A DNA stretch of 64,000 bases, from positions 62,001 to 126,000 of the forward strand of contig NZ_JABZEE010000035.1 in NCBI RefSeq assembly GCF_013387495.1. Reading direction: 5' to 3'. The position numbers and the translations under genes were made by a program. The notes beneath the pieces are model-generated. The model was not told the DNA's origin and made no database searches. It saw only the letters and a program-made list of their open reading frames with translations. Positions 9,219 to 16,820 of this stretch are shown here, piece after piece (the first letter of the stretch is position 1; every line of letters begins with the position of its first letter). This stretch comes from Streptomyces sp. PKU-EA00015. Lineage in GTDB: Bacteria; Actinomycetota; Actinomycetes; Streptomycetales; Streptomycetaceae.

Positions 9219-9274
9219 AAAGTTATTCGGCCCGACAAAGGTTGACTACCATAATTATGAAGCATAACTTTATG
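9219..9274. promoter_or_regulatory. Likely MarR operators and aldo-keto reductase promoter
   Basis: The AT-rich centre of the marR/aldo-keto reductase interval holds a perfect 10-bp palindrome CATAATTATG (9250-9259) and a second copy with a two-base centre, CATAACTTTATG (9263-9274). The two centres are 14 bases apart. A wider inverted repeat pairs AAAGTTAT (9219-9226) with ATAACTTT (9264-9271). A plus-strand promoter TTGACT (9242-9247), 17-base spacer, TAACTT (9265-9270) overlaps both palindromes, so a bound dimer would block RNA polymerase. Confidence 0.7.
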
Positions 9275-9332
9275 GGTGTGCGGCTCCGCCTGCACATCCA
9301 CCTCCCTCCGTCACAACAAGGAGCCACCCCTC

Positions 9333-10316
9333 ATGAAGCAGCGCACCCTGGGCATCGACGGACCGTCGGTCTCCGCCGTCGGACTCGGCCTGATGGGCAT
9401 GTCCGAGTTCTACGGAGCCACCGACGACACCCAGTCCATCGCCACCATCCACCGCGCCCTCGACCTGGGCGTGAACCTTCTGGACACCGCCGACGTCTAC
9501 GGCGCCGGACACAACGAAACCCTGCTGGGCCGTGCCCTCGCGGGCCGACGGCGGGAGGAAGCTGTCGTGGCCACCAAGTTCGGCTCCCGCCTGCACGAGG
9601 GCACCTTCACCGTCGACTCCACCCCGCAGTACGCCAAGAAGGCCGTCGATGCCTCCCTCACCCGGCTGGGCCTGGACCACATCGACCTCTACTACCTCCA
9701 CCGGCGTGATCCCGCCGTTCCGATCGAAGACACCGTCGGCGCCCTGGCCGAACTCGTCGCGGCAGGCAAGATCCGCCACATCGGGCTCTCCGAGGTGAAC
9801 GCCGACACCCTGCGCCGGGCACACGCCGTTCACCCCATCACTGCACTCCAGAGCGAATACTCCTTGTGGGAACGCGGCCTGGAGACCGAGACACTCCCGA
9901 CCACCCGCGAGCTCGGGATCACCCTTGTCCCCTATTCACCGGTCGGCCGCGGCTTCCTGTCCGGCGCGATCAAGGACACCGCTTCACTCGCCGCAGACGA
10001 CTACCGCCGCTTCGATCCCCGCTTCCAGGGCGACAACCTGCGCCGCAACCTGCATCTGGCCGACCAGGTCCGCACCTTCGCGGCAGAGGCCGGCCTCACG
10101 CCGACGCAGCTGGCCCTCGCCTGGCTCCTCCACCAGGGCGACGACATCGTCCCCATTCCCGGGACCAAGCGCATCAGCTACCTGGAAGAGAACAGCGCGG
10201 CCGCCGACGCCCGTCTCGACGCCGACCACCTCGCCGCCCTGGACGCAGCTCTCCCTCCCGGCGCCGCCGCCGGGCCGCGCTACCCCGATCAGCTCATGGA
10301 CCGCGTCAACAACTGA
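9333..10316 (+). CDS. Aldo-keto reductase
   Basis: A 327-residue TIM-barrel NADPH-dependent oxidoreductase. GLGLMGMSEFYG, then LDTADVYGAGHNE carrying the catalytic Asp and Tyr, the catalytic Lys in VVATKFG, and the IDLYYLHRRD segment with the active-site His all match the family. IPGTKR near the end is the cofactor-phosphate site. ATG 9333 is chosen because AAGGAG lies about 12 bases upstream; frames opening further left run into the regulatory region. The divergent marR gene and shared operator suggest induction by reactive aldehydes or electrophiles, which is inference. The physiological substrate is not known. Confidence 0.92.
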   Translation: MKQRTLGIDGPSVSAVGLGLMGMSEFYGATDDTQSIATIHRALDLGVNLLDTADVYGAGHNETLLGRALAGRRREEAVVATKFGSRLHEGTFTVDSTPQYAKKAVDASLTRLGLDHIDLYYLHRRDPAVPIEDTVGALAELVAAGKIRHIGLSEVNADTLRRAHAVHPITALQSEYSLWERGLETETLPTTRELGITLVPYSPVGRGFLSGAIKDTASLAADDYRRFDPRFQGDNLRRNLHLADQVRTFAAEAGLTPTQLALAWLLHQGDDIVPIPGTKRISYLEENSAAADARLDADHLAALDAALPPGAAAGPRYPDQLMDRVNN

Positions 10317-10370
10317 CTCCAGCCCTCCGGTCCGTCGGCTGTGCCCGCCACCCCCAGCCCTCAGTGGGGT

Positions 10371-10406
10371 CGGTTGGCCCGGGAGTGAGACTCCCCGGGC
10401 CAACCG
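10371..10406 (+). terminator. Strong stem-loop terminator after the aldo-keto reductase gene
   Basis: A 13-bp perfect stem (CGGTTGGCCCGGG at 10371-10383, CCCGGGCCAACCG at 10394-10406) whose loop can extend the pairing through GGGAGT/ACTCCC. Confidence 0.8.
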
Positions 10407-10586
10407 CCACCCTGTTGGACGCGCCAGGGGCTCGTCAGCCAGGTCGACGGCGTACCACCGTCTGCCCTTCTCCCCGCATCCTTGGCCCCTCGTGTTCCTA
10501 TCTCCCGCCCGCCCGGCTGGCGCCTTCCCCTTCACCGCAGCCGCATCCCTCAGCGGGCTGAACAGGATGCCGATGCGCTGCCGAGC

Positions 10587-10611
10587 GGTTTGAAGTCCGG
10601 CAGGCGGGCAG
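10587..10611 (+). promoter_or_regulatory. Possible sigma-B-type stress promoter for the GlsB-like gene
   Basis: GGTT (10587-10590), a 15-base spacer, then GGGCAG (10606-10611) approximates the Streptomyces sigma-B consensus GNNT-N14-16-GGGTAY, with two mismatches in the -10 box. A block starting GCAGACGGATTTATG follows at 10608 and is repeated upstream of the decayed copy near 11165. The assignment is by eye only. Confidence 0.35.
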
Positions 10612-10652
10612 ACGGATTTATGCAGGATTTATGCGTAGAGAAGGGGCGCGCC

Positions 10653-10916
10653 ATGGGCATCATCGGCTGGATTCTGCTGGGGCTGTTCGCCGGCATCATC
10701 GCGAAGTTCCTGATGCCGGGCCGCGACCCCGGTGGCTGTATCGTCACGCCACTCATCGGCATCGCTGGGGGGCTTCTGGGCGGATGGCTCGGCAAGGTTA
10801 TTTTCGGAGTCGAATCCATTGACGGCTTCTTCGAGCTCTCTACGTGGATCGCCGCCATTGTCGGCTCCCTCATCCTCCTGGGCGTCTACAGGCTTGTAGT
10901 CCGCGCCAAGGATTGA
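10653..10916 (+). CDS. GlsB/YeaQ/YmgE-family stress membrane protein
   Basis: An 87-residue protein made almost entirely of membrane segments. GIIGWILLGLFAGIIAKFLMPG at the N-terminus, the glycine-zipper stretch LIGIAGGLLGGWLGKVIFG in the middle, and IAAIVGSLILLGVYRLVV at the C-terminus are the three hydrophobic parts of this family. Known members (YmgE/Tag, GlsB) are induced by general stress, but the molecular role is unclear. ATG 10653 gives the family length; the frame is open upstream without conserved sequence. A degraded duplicate lies about 300 bases downstream and a CsbD-like stress gene about 1 kb downstream, so this looks like a small stress cluster. Confidence 0.9.
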   Translation: MGIIGWILLGLFAGIIAKFLMPGRDPGGCIVTPLIGIAGGLLGGWLGKVIFGVESIDGFFELSTWIAAIVGSLILLGVYRLVVRAKD

Positions 10917-11143
10917 GTAAACGGAGGTCGTGGGCGGCCGGACTGCGGGGTGCGGCGCGGCGGTGGTCTTTGGTCTCGGCGTGGGAGCAGTGGGCCGAGC
11001 GGGCCGAGGTCGAGGTTGAGGTCTTCGAGTGAGTAGCTTCTCACCTCCGCGTCCCCTGAGGGGCGTTGGGCTCAGGGGTACCAATCCGACGCCTACCTGA
11101 TATGACGGAGAACACGCCAGTACCGAAAAATCGGTGGCTCCGA

Positions 11144-11373
11144 GGTTTGGAATCGGGTGGGCGGCGCAGACGGATTTATGCGTGGGCGCGTGTCGATAAG
11201 AGGCGCTCCATGGGTTTCATCGATTGGATTCTTATGGGCCTGCCCTGCCCGGCGGAATCATCAATGAAGGACCTGATACCGGGCCCGGACCCGGAGTACA
11301 TGATCCTGGGTGGCTCAGCAAGGTCACTTCTTTTGGCTGTCTGTCGTCTGATGGCCGACAGGAGGCACGCGTG
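11144..11373 (+). pseudogene. Decayed duplicate of the GlsB-like gene with its upstream region
   Basis: From about 11144 the sequence follows the region upstream of the intact gene: GGTTTG, then GCAGACGGATTTATGCG at 11166-11182, then an ATG at 11210. The predicted start, MGFIDWILMGL, matches MGIIGWILLGL of the intact gene. After about 11 codons the match jumps frame and loses bases. DPE at 11290 corresponds to DPG of the intact copy, and GGCTCAGCAAGGT near 11311 to its GGCTCGGCAAGGT. The remaining frame ends near 11373 with no membrane protein left. This is a duplication followed by frameshift and deletion. Confidence 0.65.
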
Positions 11374-11553
11374 ATGTTCGCCTCGAGGCGGCGCGGACGT
11401 AAGAGGCGCAGGCGTCGGGCCCTCGCTCGCTGGAAGCCTCGATCCGTCCGCCGCCGCATGTTCGTGCGATTCGCGGCGTGGGGGGTGCGACTGACGATGT
11501 GGGGCATGGGACTGGCGCTACGGCGTTTGCGACGCGCCGCGCTTCGTGCCTAG
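11374..11553 (+). CDS. Small, very basic hypothetical protein
   Basis: A 59-residue open frame starting at ATG 11374 with a near-perfect ribosome binding site, AGGAGG ending eight bases upstream. The N-terminal third is dominated by Arg/Lys (FASRRRGRKRRRRRA). The C-terminal half alternates hydrophobic and arginine residues around FAAWGVRLTMWGMGLALRRL, suggesting an amphipathic or membrane-associated helix. It starts exactly where the decayed GlsB-like copy ends. I do not recognise a family. It could be a real small stress-cluster gene or an accident of a purine-rich stretch. Confidence 0.4.
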   Translation: MFASRRRGRKRRRRRALARWKPRSVRRRMFVRFAAWGVRLTMWGMGLALRRLRRAALRA

Positions 11554-11759
11554 TGGCGCCCGAGGCTCTTGAGGGTCTGAGGGACTGATCGCCCATGGTC
11601 GTCAGGGGGCGAAGCGACCAATACGGGCAAGGCCAGGCCGACGAGACCCGTCAGGGTCGCGCCGGCCGCTGGTCAACCTCGGTCCTCAGGGCTGGAGATC
11701 TCACGGTGGGGCCTGTTCGGGTCGGCGGCGACAGTAGACAGCCGCCGCACGGTCATCAG

Positions 11760-11923
11760 AACGTGCCCTTGCCCTTCTCCTTGGCCCGCCGCGCTTCGCC
11801 CCGGGCTTCCAGGGCGGCGCCCTTGGCTGCCAGGGTCTCCTTACCCATCGAATGGGCTGCCTTTTTCACAGCCCTGCCGGCAACTCGTTCGATCTCAGCC
11901 TTGGCTTTCTCTCCAGCACTCAT
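11760..11923 (-). CDS. CsbD-like general stress protein
   Basis: A 55-residue highly charged helical protein. SAGEKAKAEIERVAGRAVKKAA and the later LAAKGAALEARGEARRAKEKGK resemble the CsbD family (Bacillus csbD is sigma-B dependent) and similar small Lys/Ala/Glu-rich stress proteins. The function is unknown. ATG 11923 has AAAGGA seven bases upstream; the longer open frame upstream is not family-like. A sigma-B-like promoter motif lies 36 bases upstream of the start. The stop codon overlaps the first bases of this interval (stop at about 11756). Confidence 0.7.
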
Positions 11924-12140
11924 GTCGGGTCCTTTCACGGTCCAGCCGTCTTTGCGTATGTCCCCGCAGCGGGCTCGCAAACGATGCGGACGGCTGGTTC
12001 TCGGTCGTCTCCCGTCGTGAGGACGGCACGTGGCGAAGCAGTGCGTGCAAGACGGCGTCGACGCCCTCACGGGCCGGCCCATCGGGGGTCACGTGGGTGA
12101 GCAGGCGGGCCAAAGCACGCAGCAGCGGGGGCGAGGCCAT
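11895..12140 (-). CDS. Doubtful small ORF overlapping the CsbD-like gene start
   Basis: An 81-codon frame starting at ATG 12140 (MASPPLLRALARLLTHVTPDG). The first half has G/C-rich third positions and a helical look (REGVDAVLHALLRHV), while the second half loses coding character and overlaps the CsbD-like gene start and its promoter. No ribosome binding site is visible. It may be the remnant of a longer gene or not coding at all. Confidence 0.2.
   Translation of the reverse strand: MASPPLLRALARLLTHVTPDGPAREGVDAVLHALLRHVPSSRRETTENQPSASFASPLRGHTQRRLDRERTRHECWRESQG
11959..11982 (-). promoter_or_regulatory. Possible sigma-B-type promoter of the CsbD-like gene
   Basis: On the minus strand GTTT (11982-11979), 14 bases, then GGGACA (11964-11959) resembles GNNT-N14-16-GGGTAY with a mismatch in the -10 element. 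It would give a leader of roughly 25-30 bases. Confidence 0.35.
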
Positions 12141-12184
12141 GACGCGGGGGTGGAGGATCGGCCGGAAGCCGGTCTGTGAAAAGC

Positions 12185-12221
12185 AACGGCCGGAGCCCCC
12201 GCACAGTGGGCTCCGGCCGTT
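12185..12221. terminator. Stem-loop terminator after the aldehyde dehydrogenase gene
   Basis: A perfect 14-bp stem (AACGGCCGGAGCCC at 12185-12198, GGGCTCCGGCCGTT at 12208-12221) with a 9-base loop lies 15 bases past the aldehyde dehydrogenase stop. It is flanked by AA and TT and so could work in both directions. Confidence 0.8.
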
Positions 12222-12235
12222 GGTTCGGTGACGTA

Positions 12236-13696
12236 CTAGAGGGCCAGGCCCGTGAGGACCAGCACTCGCTCGTACGTGTAGTCGTCCATCGCGAAGGCCA
12301 CGCCCTCGCGGCCGACGCCGGACTGCTTCGCGCCGCCGTAGGGCATCTGGTCGGCGCGGTAGGACGGGACGTCGCCGACGATCACGCCGCCGACCTCCAG
12401 GGCGCGGTGGGCGCGGAAGGCGGTCTGCAGGTCGTGCGTGAACACGCCTGCCTGCAGGCCGTACTTGGAGTCGTTGACGGCGGCGAACGCCTCGTCCTCG
12501 CCGTCGACCTTCGTCACCGTCAGGACGGGGCCGAAGACCTCCTCGCAGGCGAGGGTGACGTCGGCGGGGACGTCGGTGAGGACGGTGGGCGCGTAGCTCG
12601 CGCCGTCGCGCTTGCCGCCGGTCAGCAGCTTCGCGCCGCCCTGGACGGCCTCGTCGACCCAGGACTCCACGCGCTTGGCGGCGTCCTCGCTGACGAGCGG
12701 GCCGACGTCGGTCGCCGAGTCGGACGGGTCACCGGTGACCTGGGCCTCGACCGCCGCGACGATCTTCGGCAGCAGCCGGTCGTAGACGGACGCGTCGGCG
12801 ATCACGCGCTGCACGGAGATGCAGGACTGGCCGCCCTGGTAGTTGGAGAAGGTGGCGATACGGGTCGCCGCCCAGTCCAGGTCCTGCTCGCTCGCGAAGT
12901 CGGCGAGGACGACCGCCGCGCCGTTGCCGCCGAGCTCCAGCGTGCAGTGCTTGCGCGGGACCGAGTCCATGATCGCGTAGCCGACCTTGTCGGAGCCCGT
13001 GAAGGAGATGACCGGCAGGCGCTCGTCCTTCACGAGGGCCGGCATCTGCTCGTTCGGGACGGTCAGCACGGACCAGGAGCCGGCGGGCAGGTCGGTCTCG
13101 GCGAGCAGCTCACCGAGGATCAGCCCGGACAGCGGGGTGGCCGGGGCGGGCTTGAGGATGATCGGCGCGCCGACCGCGATCGCCGGAGCGATCTTGTGGG
13201 CGCACAGGTTCAGCGGGAAGTTGAACGGCGCGATGCCGAGGACGACGCCCTTGGGGAAGCGGCGGGTCAGCGCGAGGCGGCCCTGTCCGCCGGCGTCGGT
13301 GTCGAGCCGCTGGGCCTCGCCGCCGTTGAACCGGCGGGCCTCCTCTGCGGCGAAGCGGAAGACGGAGACGGCACGGCCGACCTCACCGCGCGCCCACTTG
13401 ATCGGCTTGCCGTTCTCGGCGGAGATCAGCTGGGCGATCTCCTCGGTGCGCTCGACGAGGCGCTTCGAGACGTGGTCCAGGGCGGCGGCGCGTACGTGGG
13501 CCGGGGTCGCGGCGAACTCGTCGATCACGGCGTGCGCCGCGGCGACGGCCTCCTCGACCTGCGCCTCGGTGGGGACGGAGACCCGGCCGACGACCCGGCC
13601 GTCCCAGGGGGAGGTGACGTCGAAGGCGGCCTCGCCGGTGGCCTGGCGGCCGGCGAGCCAGAAGGCGTGGGTGGCTGCCCGATTCTCGTTTGGCAT
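12236..13696 (-). CDS. Aldehyde dehydrogenase family protein
   Basis: A 486-residue NAD(P)-dependent dehydrogenase converting an aldehyde to its acid. The catalytic cysteine is Cys292 in GGQSCISVQR and the general base is Glu254 in LELGGNGA; the cofactor loop is near FTGSDKVG (232-239). APFNFPLNLCAHKIAPAIAVG and LKPAPATPLSG group it with the lactaldehyde/phosphonoacetaldehyde-like branch rather than the betaine/aminobutyraldehyde branch found twice later in this window. It is probably monocistronic, with a clear terminator after it. The substrate cannot be assigned; a role beside the nearby GABA aminotransferase is possible but unproven. Confidence 0.9.
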   Translation of the reverse strand: MPNENRAATHAFWLAGRQATGEAAFDVTSPWDGRVVGRVSVPTEAQVEEAVAAAHAVIDEFAATPAHVRAAALDHVSKRLVERTEEIAQLISAENGKPIKWARGEVGRAVSVFRFAAEEARRFNGGEAQRLDTDAGGQGRLALTRRFPKGVVLGIAPFNFPLNLCAHKIAPAIAVGAPIILKPAPATPLSGLILGELLAETDLPAGSWSVLTVPNEQMPALVKDERLPVISFTGSDKVGYAIMDSVPRKHCTLELGGNGAAVVLADFASEQDLDWAATRIATFSNYQGGQSCISVQRVIADASVYDRLLPKIVAAVEAQVTGDPSDSATDVGPLVSEDAAKRVESWVDEAVQGGAKLLTGGKRDGASYAPTVLTDVPADVTLACEEVFGPVLTVTKVDGEDEAFAAVNDSKYGLQAGVFTHDLQTAFRAHRALEVGGVIVGDVPSYRADQMPYGGAKQSGVGREGVAFAMDDYTYERVLVLTGLAL

Positions 13697-13861
13697 GTCC
13701 GGGTCCCGGCCCTTCCGAAGTAGATGGGGGTTGGTCTGTGCCCACCGTAGGACCGCGAACCGGCGGATGTGTTTGTCCGGGGTGTACTGGTCGCCGGGCG
13801 GTCTGCGACGCTTTGGCGAGAGAGCGGGACGCTGTCGCCGGGACGTGGGCCGAACGCCGGG

Positions 13862-14815
13862 TCAGCGGCGCCGTTCGGTGCTGACGATGAGGCACACACC
13901 GGCCACGACGACCGCACCGCCGACGGCGATCGGCCAGGACAGCCGCTCGTCCAGGAGGAGCGCGCCCAGCAGCACGGCGACGACCGGGTTGACGTAGGCG
14001 TACGTCGCCACGAGGGACAGCGGAGCGGAGTGCAGCAGCCAGGCGTACGCGGTGAACGCCATCAGCGAACCGAAGACGATCAGGTAGGCGAGGGCGGTCC
14101 AGGACCGGGCGGACACGTCCTCGGGGCGGAACCCGTGCTGCTCGCCGCGGGAGAGGGCGACGGCGGCGCAGCCGAGGCCTCCCGCGACCATCTCGTACGC
14201 GCTGGCCGCGAACGGGTTGGCCGGCATCGGGATGCGGGACGAGGAGAACGAGCCGACCGCCCACAGGACGGTCGCGACGACCACCGTGAGCACGCCGCCG
14301 ATCCGCACGTCGCCGCTGAGCCCGGGCAGGGTGAGGACGGCGAGTCCGGCGAGACCCAGCAGCACGCCGAGGTAGGCGCCGGGGCCGGGGCGTTCGCCGA
14401 AGGACCTGCGCAGGACGACGACCCACGCGGGGACGACGGCGATCAGCAGGGCGGTCAGTCCGGAGGGCACCGAGGTCTCGGCGAGGACGACGAGCCCGTT
14501 GCCGCCCAGGAGCAGCAGCAGGCCGACGAGAGCGGCGGAGCCGAGCTGGGCCCGCGTGACCTTCAGCGCCGAGGGCCCGTAGCGCCAGGCGACGAGCGCG
14601 CCGAGGACGATGCCCGCGACGACGAACCGGGCGGCGGCCGACAGGAAGGGCGGCATGGTCTCGACCACGACATGGATGCCGAGGTAGGTCGACCCCCAGA
14701 CGACGTACACGATGACGAGGGCGGCCCAGACGGCACCGCTGATCCGCCGCCCCTGGGGAACAGCGGGCTCGACGCCCTCGACGGTCACGTCCTGGCCGGT
14801 AACGCGTGGGGGCAT
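13862..14815 (-). CDS. EamA-family (DMT superfamily) transporter
   Basis: A 317-residue inner-membrane protein with about ten hydrophobic segments in two EamA repeats. The first repeat begins at SGAVWAALVIVYVVWGSTYLG and the second at GGVLTVVVATVLWAVGSFSSS. Family members export metabolites such as amino acids or purines; the substrate is not readable. ATG 14815 is preferred to an upstream start because GAGGAG lies six bases before it. A good promoter lies 66 bases or more upstream. Near the C-terminus, YAYVNPVVAVLLGALLLDERLSW is the typical last-repeat signature. Confidence 0.88.
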   Translation of the reverse strand: MPPRVTGQDVTVEGVEPAVPQGRRISGAVWAALVIVYVVWGSTYLGIHVVVETMPPFLSAAARFVVAGIVLGALVAWRYGPSALKVTRAQLGSAALVGLLLLLGGNGLVVLAETSVPSGLTALLIAVVPAWVVVLRRSFGERPGPGAYLGVLLGLAGLAVLTLPGLSGDVRIGGVLTVVVATVLWAVGSFSSSRIPMPANPFAASAYEMVAGGLGCAAVALSRGEQHGFRPEDVSARSWTALAYLIVFGSLMAFTAYAWLLHSAPLSLVATYAYVNPVVAVLLGALLLDERLSWPIAVGGAVVVAGVCLIVSTERRR

Positions 14816-15153
14816 CGGTGCTCCTCGTGTCCTCCGTGCGCGGGCCTGCCGTCGGCCGGCGCTCGCGATCACAAGCCAGGAAGATAGGAAGTCACGGAGT
14901 GAACTGCAAAGATTCTGCCCGGGATCGGGCAGACGGACGGCAAATTCTTCACTACGGTGGGAGCTTTTCCGCCACCGGTGGAGTTTTCACCTCTCGGGGG
15001 CACGAGGCGCGCGGGCGGGCGCGGCCCGGCAGCCCACGCGCGCCGTGGGGGCACGGGGCGCGACGTCACCCGGCCCGGAGCGCCGGCCTGGGCAGCCCGT
15101 GCCGTCGGGGTGCCGAAGTCCCGGGAGGCACGGGGCACATGTGCTCGGCGACG
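14816..15153. other. Promoter region of the EamA transporter gene
   Basis: 338 bases between the PucR-type regulator stop and the transporter start. It holds the promoter at 14881-14909 and, just upstream of its -35 box, an inverted repeat CTGCCCG/CGGGCAG (14915-14921, 14926-14932) that could be an operator. The remainder toward 15153 is featureless GC-rich sequence. Confidence 0.5.
14881..14909 (-). promoter_or_regulatory. Vegetative-type promoter for the EamA transporter gene
   Basis: The minus strand reads TTGCAG (14909-14904), a 17-base spacer, and TATCTT (14886-14881), close to the main sigma factor consensus. Confidence 0.6.
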
Positions 15154-16725
15154 TCAGTCGGACGCGGGGGCCGACGTCGTCTTCAGGGACAGCCACAGCT
15201 CCATCCGGACGTCCGGGTCGTCCAGGGAGCGGCCGAGGATCTCCTCGACGCGGCGCATCCGGTAGCGCAGCGTGTGGCGGTGCACGCCGAGGTCCGCCGC
15301 CGCCGCGTCCCACTGGCCGTGGCGGGACAGCCAGGCGCGCAGCGACGCGACGAGGTCGCCGCGGCCGGTGGCGTCGTGCTCGTGGAGGGCGCGCAGCATG
15401 CCGTCGGCGAAGGCGCGCACGGCGTCGTCCGCAAGCAGCGGCAGGATCGAACCGGCCGCGAGCTCCTCGTGCTCGACCAGCGCGCGGCCCCGCCGCCGGG
15501 CCACCGACAGCGCCTGCTCGGCCTGCTTGTACGCCCCGGCGGCCGCTATCGGCCCCGTCGGCGCGGAGAGCCCGACGACGGTCTCCGCGTCCTCGGCCTC
15601 CTTGTCCGCGTACGCCGCCGTGCAGGCGGCGACCACCGCGCCGCCGTCCGCGGCCAGCACCGCCAGTCGGCCGTCGCTGTCCGGCACGACGAGCACCGCC
15701 TCGCCGGCCCGGGACGCCGACGACTCCAGTGATTCGGCGAACGCGGCGAGCGGGTCACCGCCGGCTTCGGTGTCCGGCTCTCCCGAGAGCTCGGCGATCA
15801 GCAGCCGGAAAGGAGCGTCGAGCAGCCCGCCGTACAGGTCGCCCGCGACCGCGCGGGCGTGGTCCGGCTGACCGGCCAGCAGCATCCGCAGCACCGCGGC
15901 GCCGAGGCGCTGTTCCGCGGCCTGGAGCGAGCGGGACCGTTCCGTGGCGAGCGTGAGCAGGGCGACGGCCGAGTGGACCGCGTAGCGCTCGGCCGTGCCG
16001 AGGGGCGCCCCGGTGCCTACGGCGAGCGCGCCGCGCACACGGCGGCCGGAGCCGAGGGACTGCAGCTCGACCCGGTCGTCGCCCTCCGCACCGCCGACGA
16101 CCGCGCTCGCGGGCGCGGACCGCTCCCGCAGCCGTTCCACGTCGCCCGTGAAACGGGCGGCCCGGCGGGCCGCCCACTCGGGAGCGGCGGCCACGACAGC
16201 GCCGGAGGTGTCGTACAGGGCGGCCCAGCCGTCGACGTGCGCGGCGAGCCGGGCCACGACGGCGGCCGGCCCCTCGGCGAGCGCCGCACGGGTCATCTCG
16301 CGCTGTGCCTCGAAACCGGCGGTCACGGCCCGGTACTGGTCGGCGGCGATCGCGGCCGAGACCGCCTTGGAGATGGCGATGAACGGTGTGCGGCGCGGCA
16401 CCGCGAGCAGCGGCAGCCGCTCCTCCTTCGCCGCCTCGACCAGCGCGTCGGGCACGTCCTCGTAGTTGACGCCGACCGCGAAGCCGAGGCCGACCACGCC
16501 CGCCGCGACGAGCCTGCGCACATAGCGCCGCATCGCCTCGGGGTCCTCGGCGTCCAGGGTCATGGCGGTGACGAGCAGCAGCTCGCCGCCCTCCAGGTAG
16601 GGCACGGGGTCGGCGAGCTCGCTGACATGGGCCCAGCGCACGGGCGTCTCGAGGCGGTCCTCACCGGCGCGCACGGTGAGCTTGAGCGCCGAGTGCTGGA
16701 CGAGCGAGGCGAGGGTGGGCGGCAT
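15154..16725 (-). CDS. PucR-family transcriptional regulator
   Basis: A 523-residue regulator with an N-terminal PucR-like domain (LASLVQHSALKLTVRAG to about residue 125), a central GAF-like region, and a C-terminal helix-turn-helix of the HTH_30 type (WDAAAADLGVHRHTLRYRMRRVEEILGR). PucR proteins sense purine-catabolite or amino-acid-related signals, and in actinobacteria they often sit beside nitrogen-catabolism genes. Start is ATG 16725. It lies 95 bases downstream of the TraD-like ATPase gene, and the gabT gene is about 3 kb away, so control of GABA or polyamine catabolism is a reasonable guess. Some actinobacterial GABA regulators are of this type. Confidence 0.88.
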   Translation of the reverse strand: MPPTLASLVQHSALKLTVRAGEDRLETPVRWAHVSELADPVPYLEGGELLLVTAMTLDAEDPEAMRRYVRRLVAAGVVGLGFAVGVNYEDVPDALVEAAKEERLPLLAVPRRTPFIAISKAVSAAIAADQYRAVTAGFEAQREMTRAALAEGPAAVVARLAAHVDGWAALYDTSGAVVAAAPEWAARRAARFTGDVERLRERSAPASAVVGGAEGDDRVELQSLGSGRRVRGALAVGTGAPLGTAERYAVHSAVALLTLATERSRSLQAAEQRLGAAVLRMLLAGQPDHARAVAGDLYGGLLDAPFRLLIAELSGEPDTEAGGDPLAAFAESLESSASRAGEAVLVVPDSDGRLAVLAADGGAVVAACTAAYADKEAEDAETVVGLSAPTGPIAAAGAYKQAEQALSVARRRGRALVEHEELAAGSILPLLADDAVRAFADGMLRALHEHDATGRGDLVASLRAWLSRHGQWDAAAADLGVHRHTLRYRMRRVEEILGRSLDDPDVRMELWLSLKTTSAPASD

Positions 16726-16820
16726 GGACCTGGGGCCCTTCGAGCAGAGGTGTGGTTTTCGCCGTCCCGTACGAACGGCCTACCTCGATTCTGCCAGGGC
16801 GTAGCAGTCCGGGAATCCGC

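Larger units (their letters stand above)
10317..10652. other. Intergenic region between the aldo-keto reductase and GlsB-like genes
   Basis: 336 bases containing the aldo-keto reductase terminator (10371-10406) and, close to the next gene, a sigma-B-like promoter motif and the GCAGACGGATTTATG block described separately. I see no gene in it. Confidence 0.6.
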
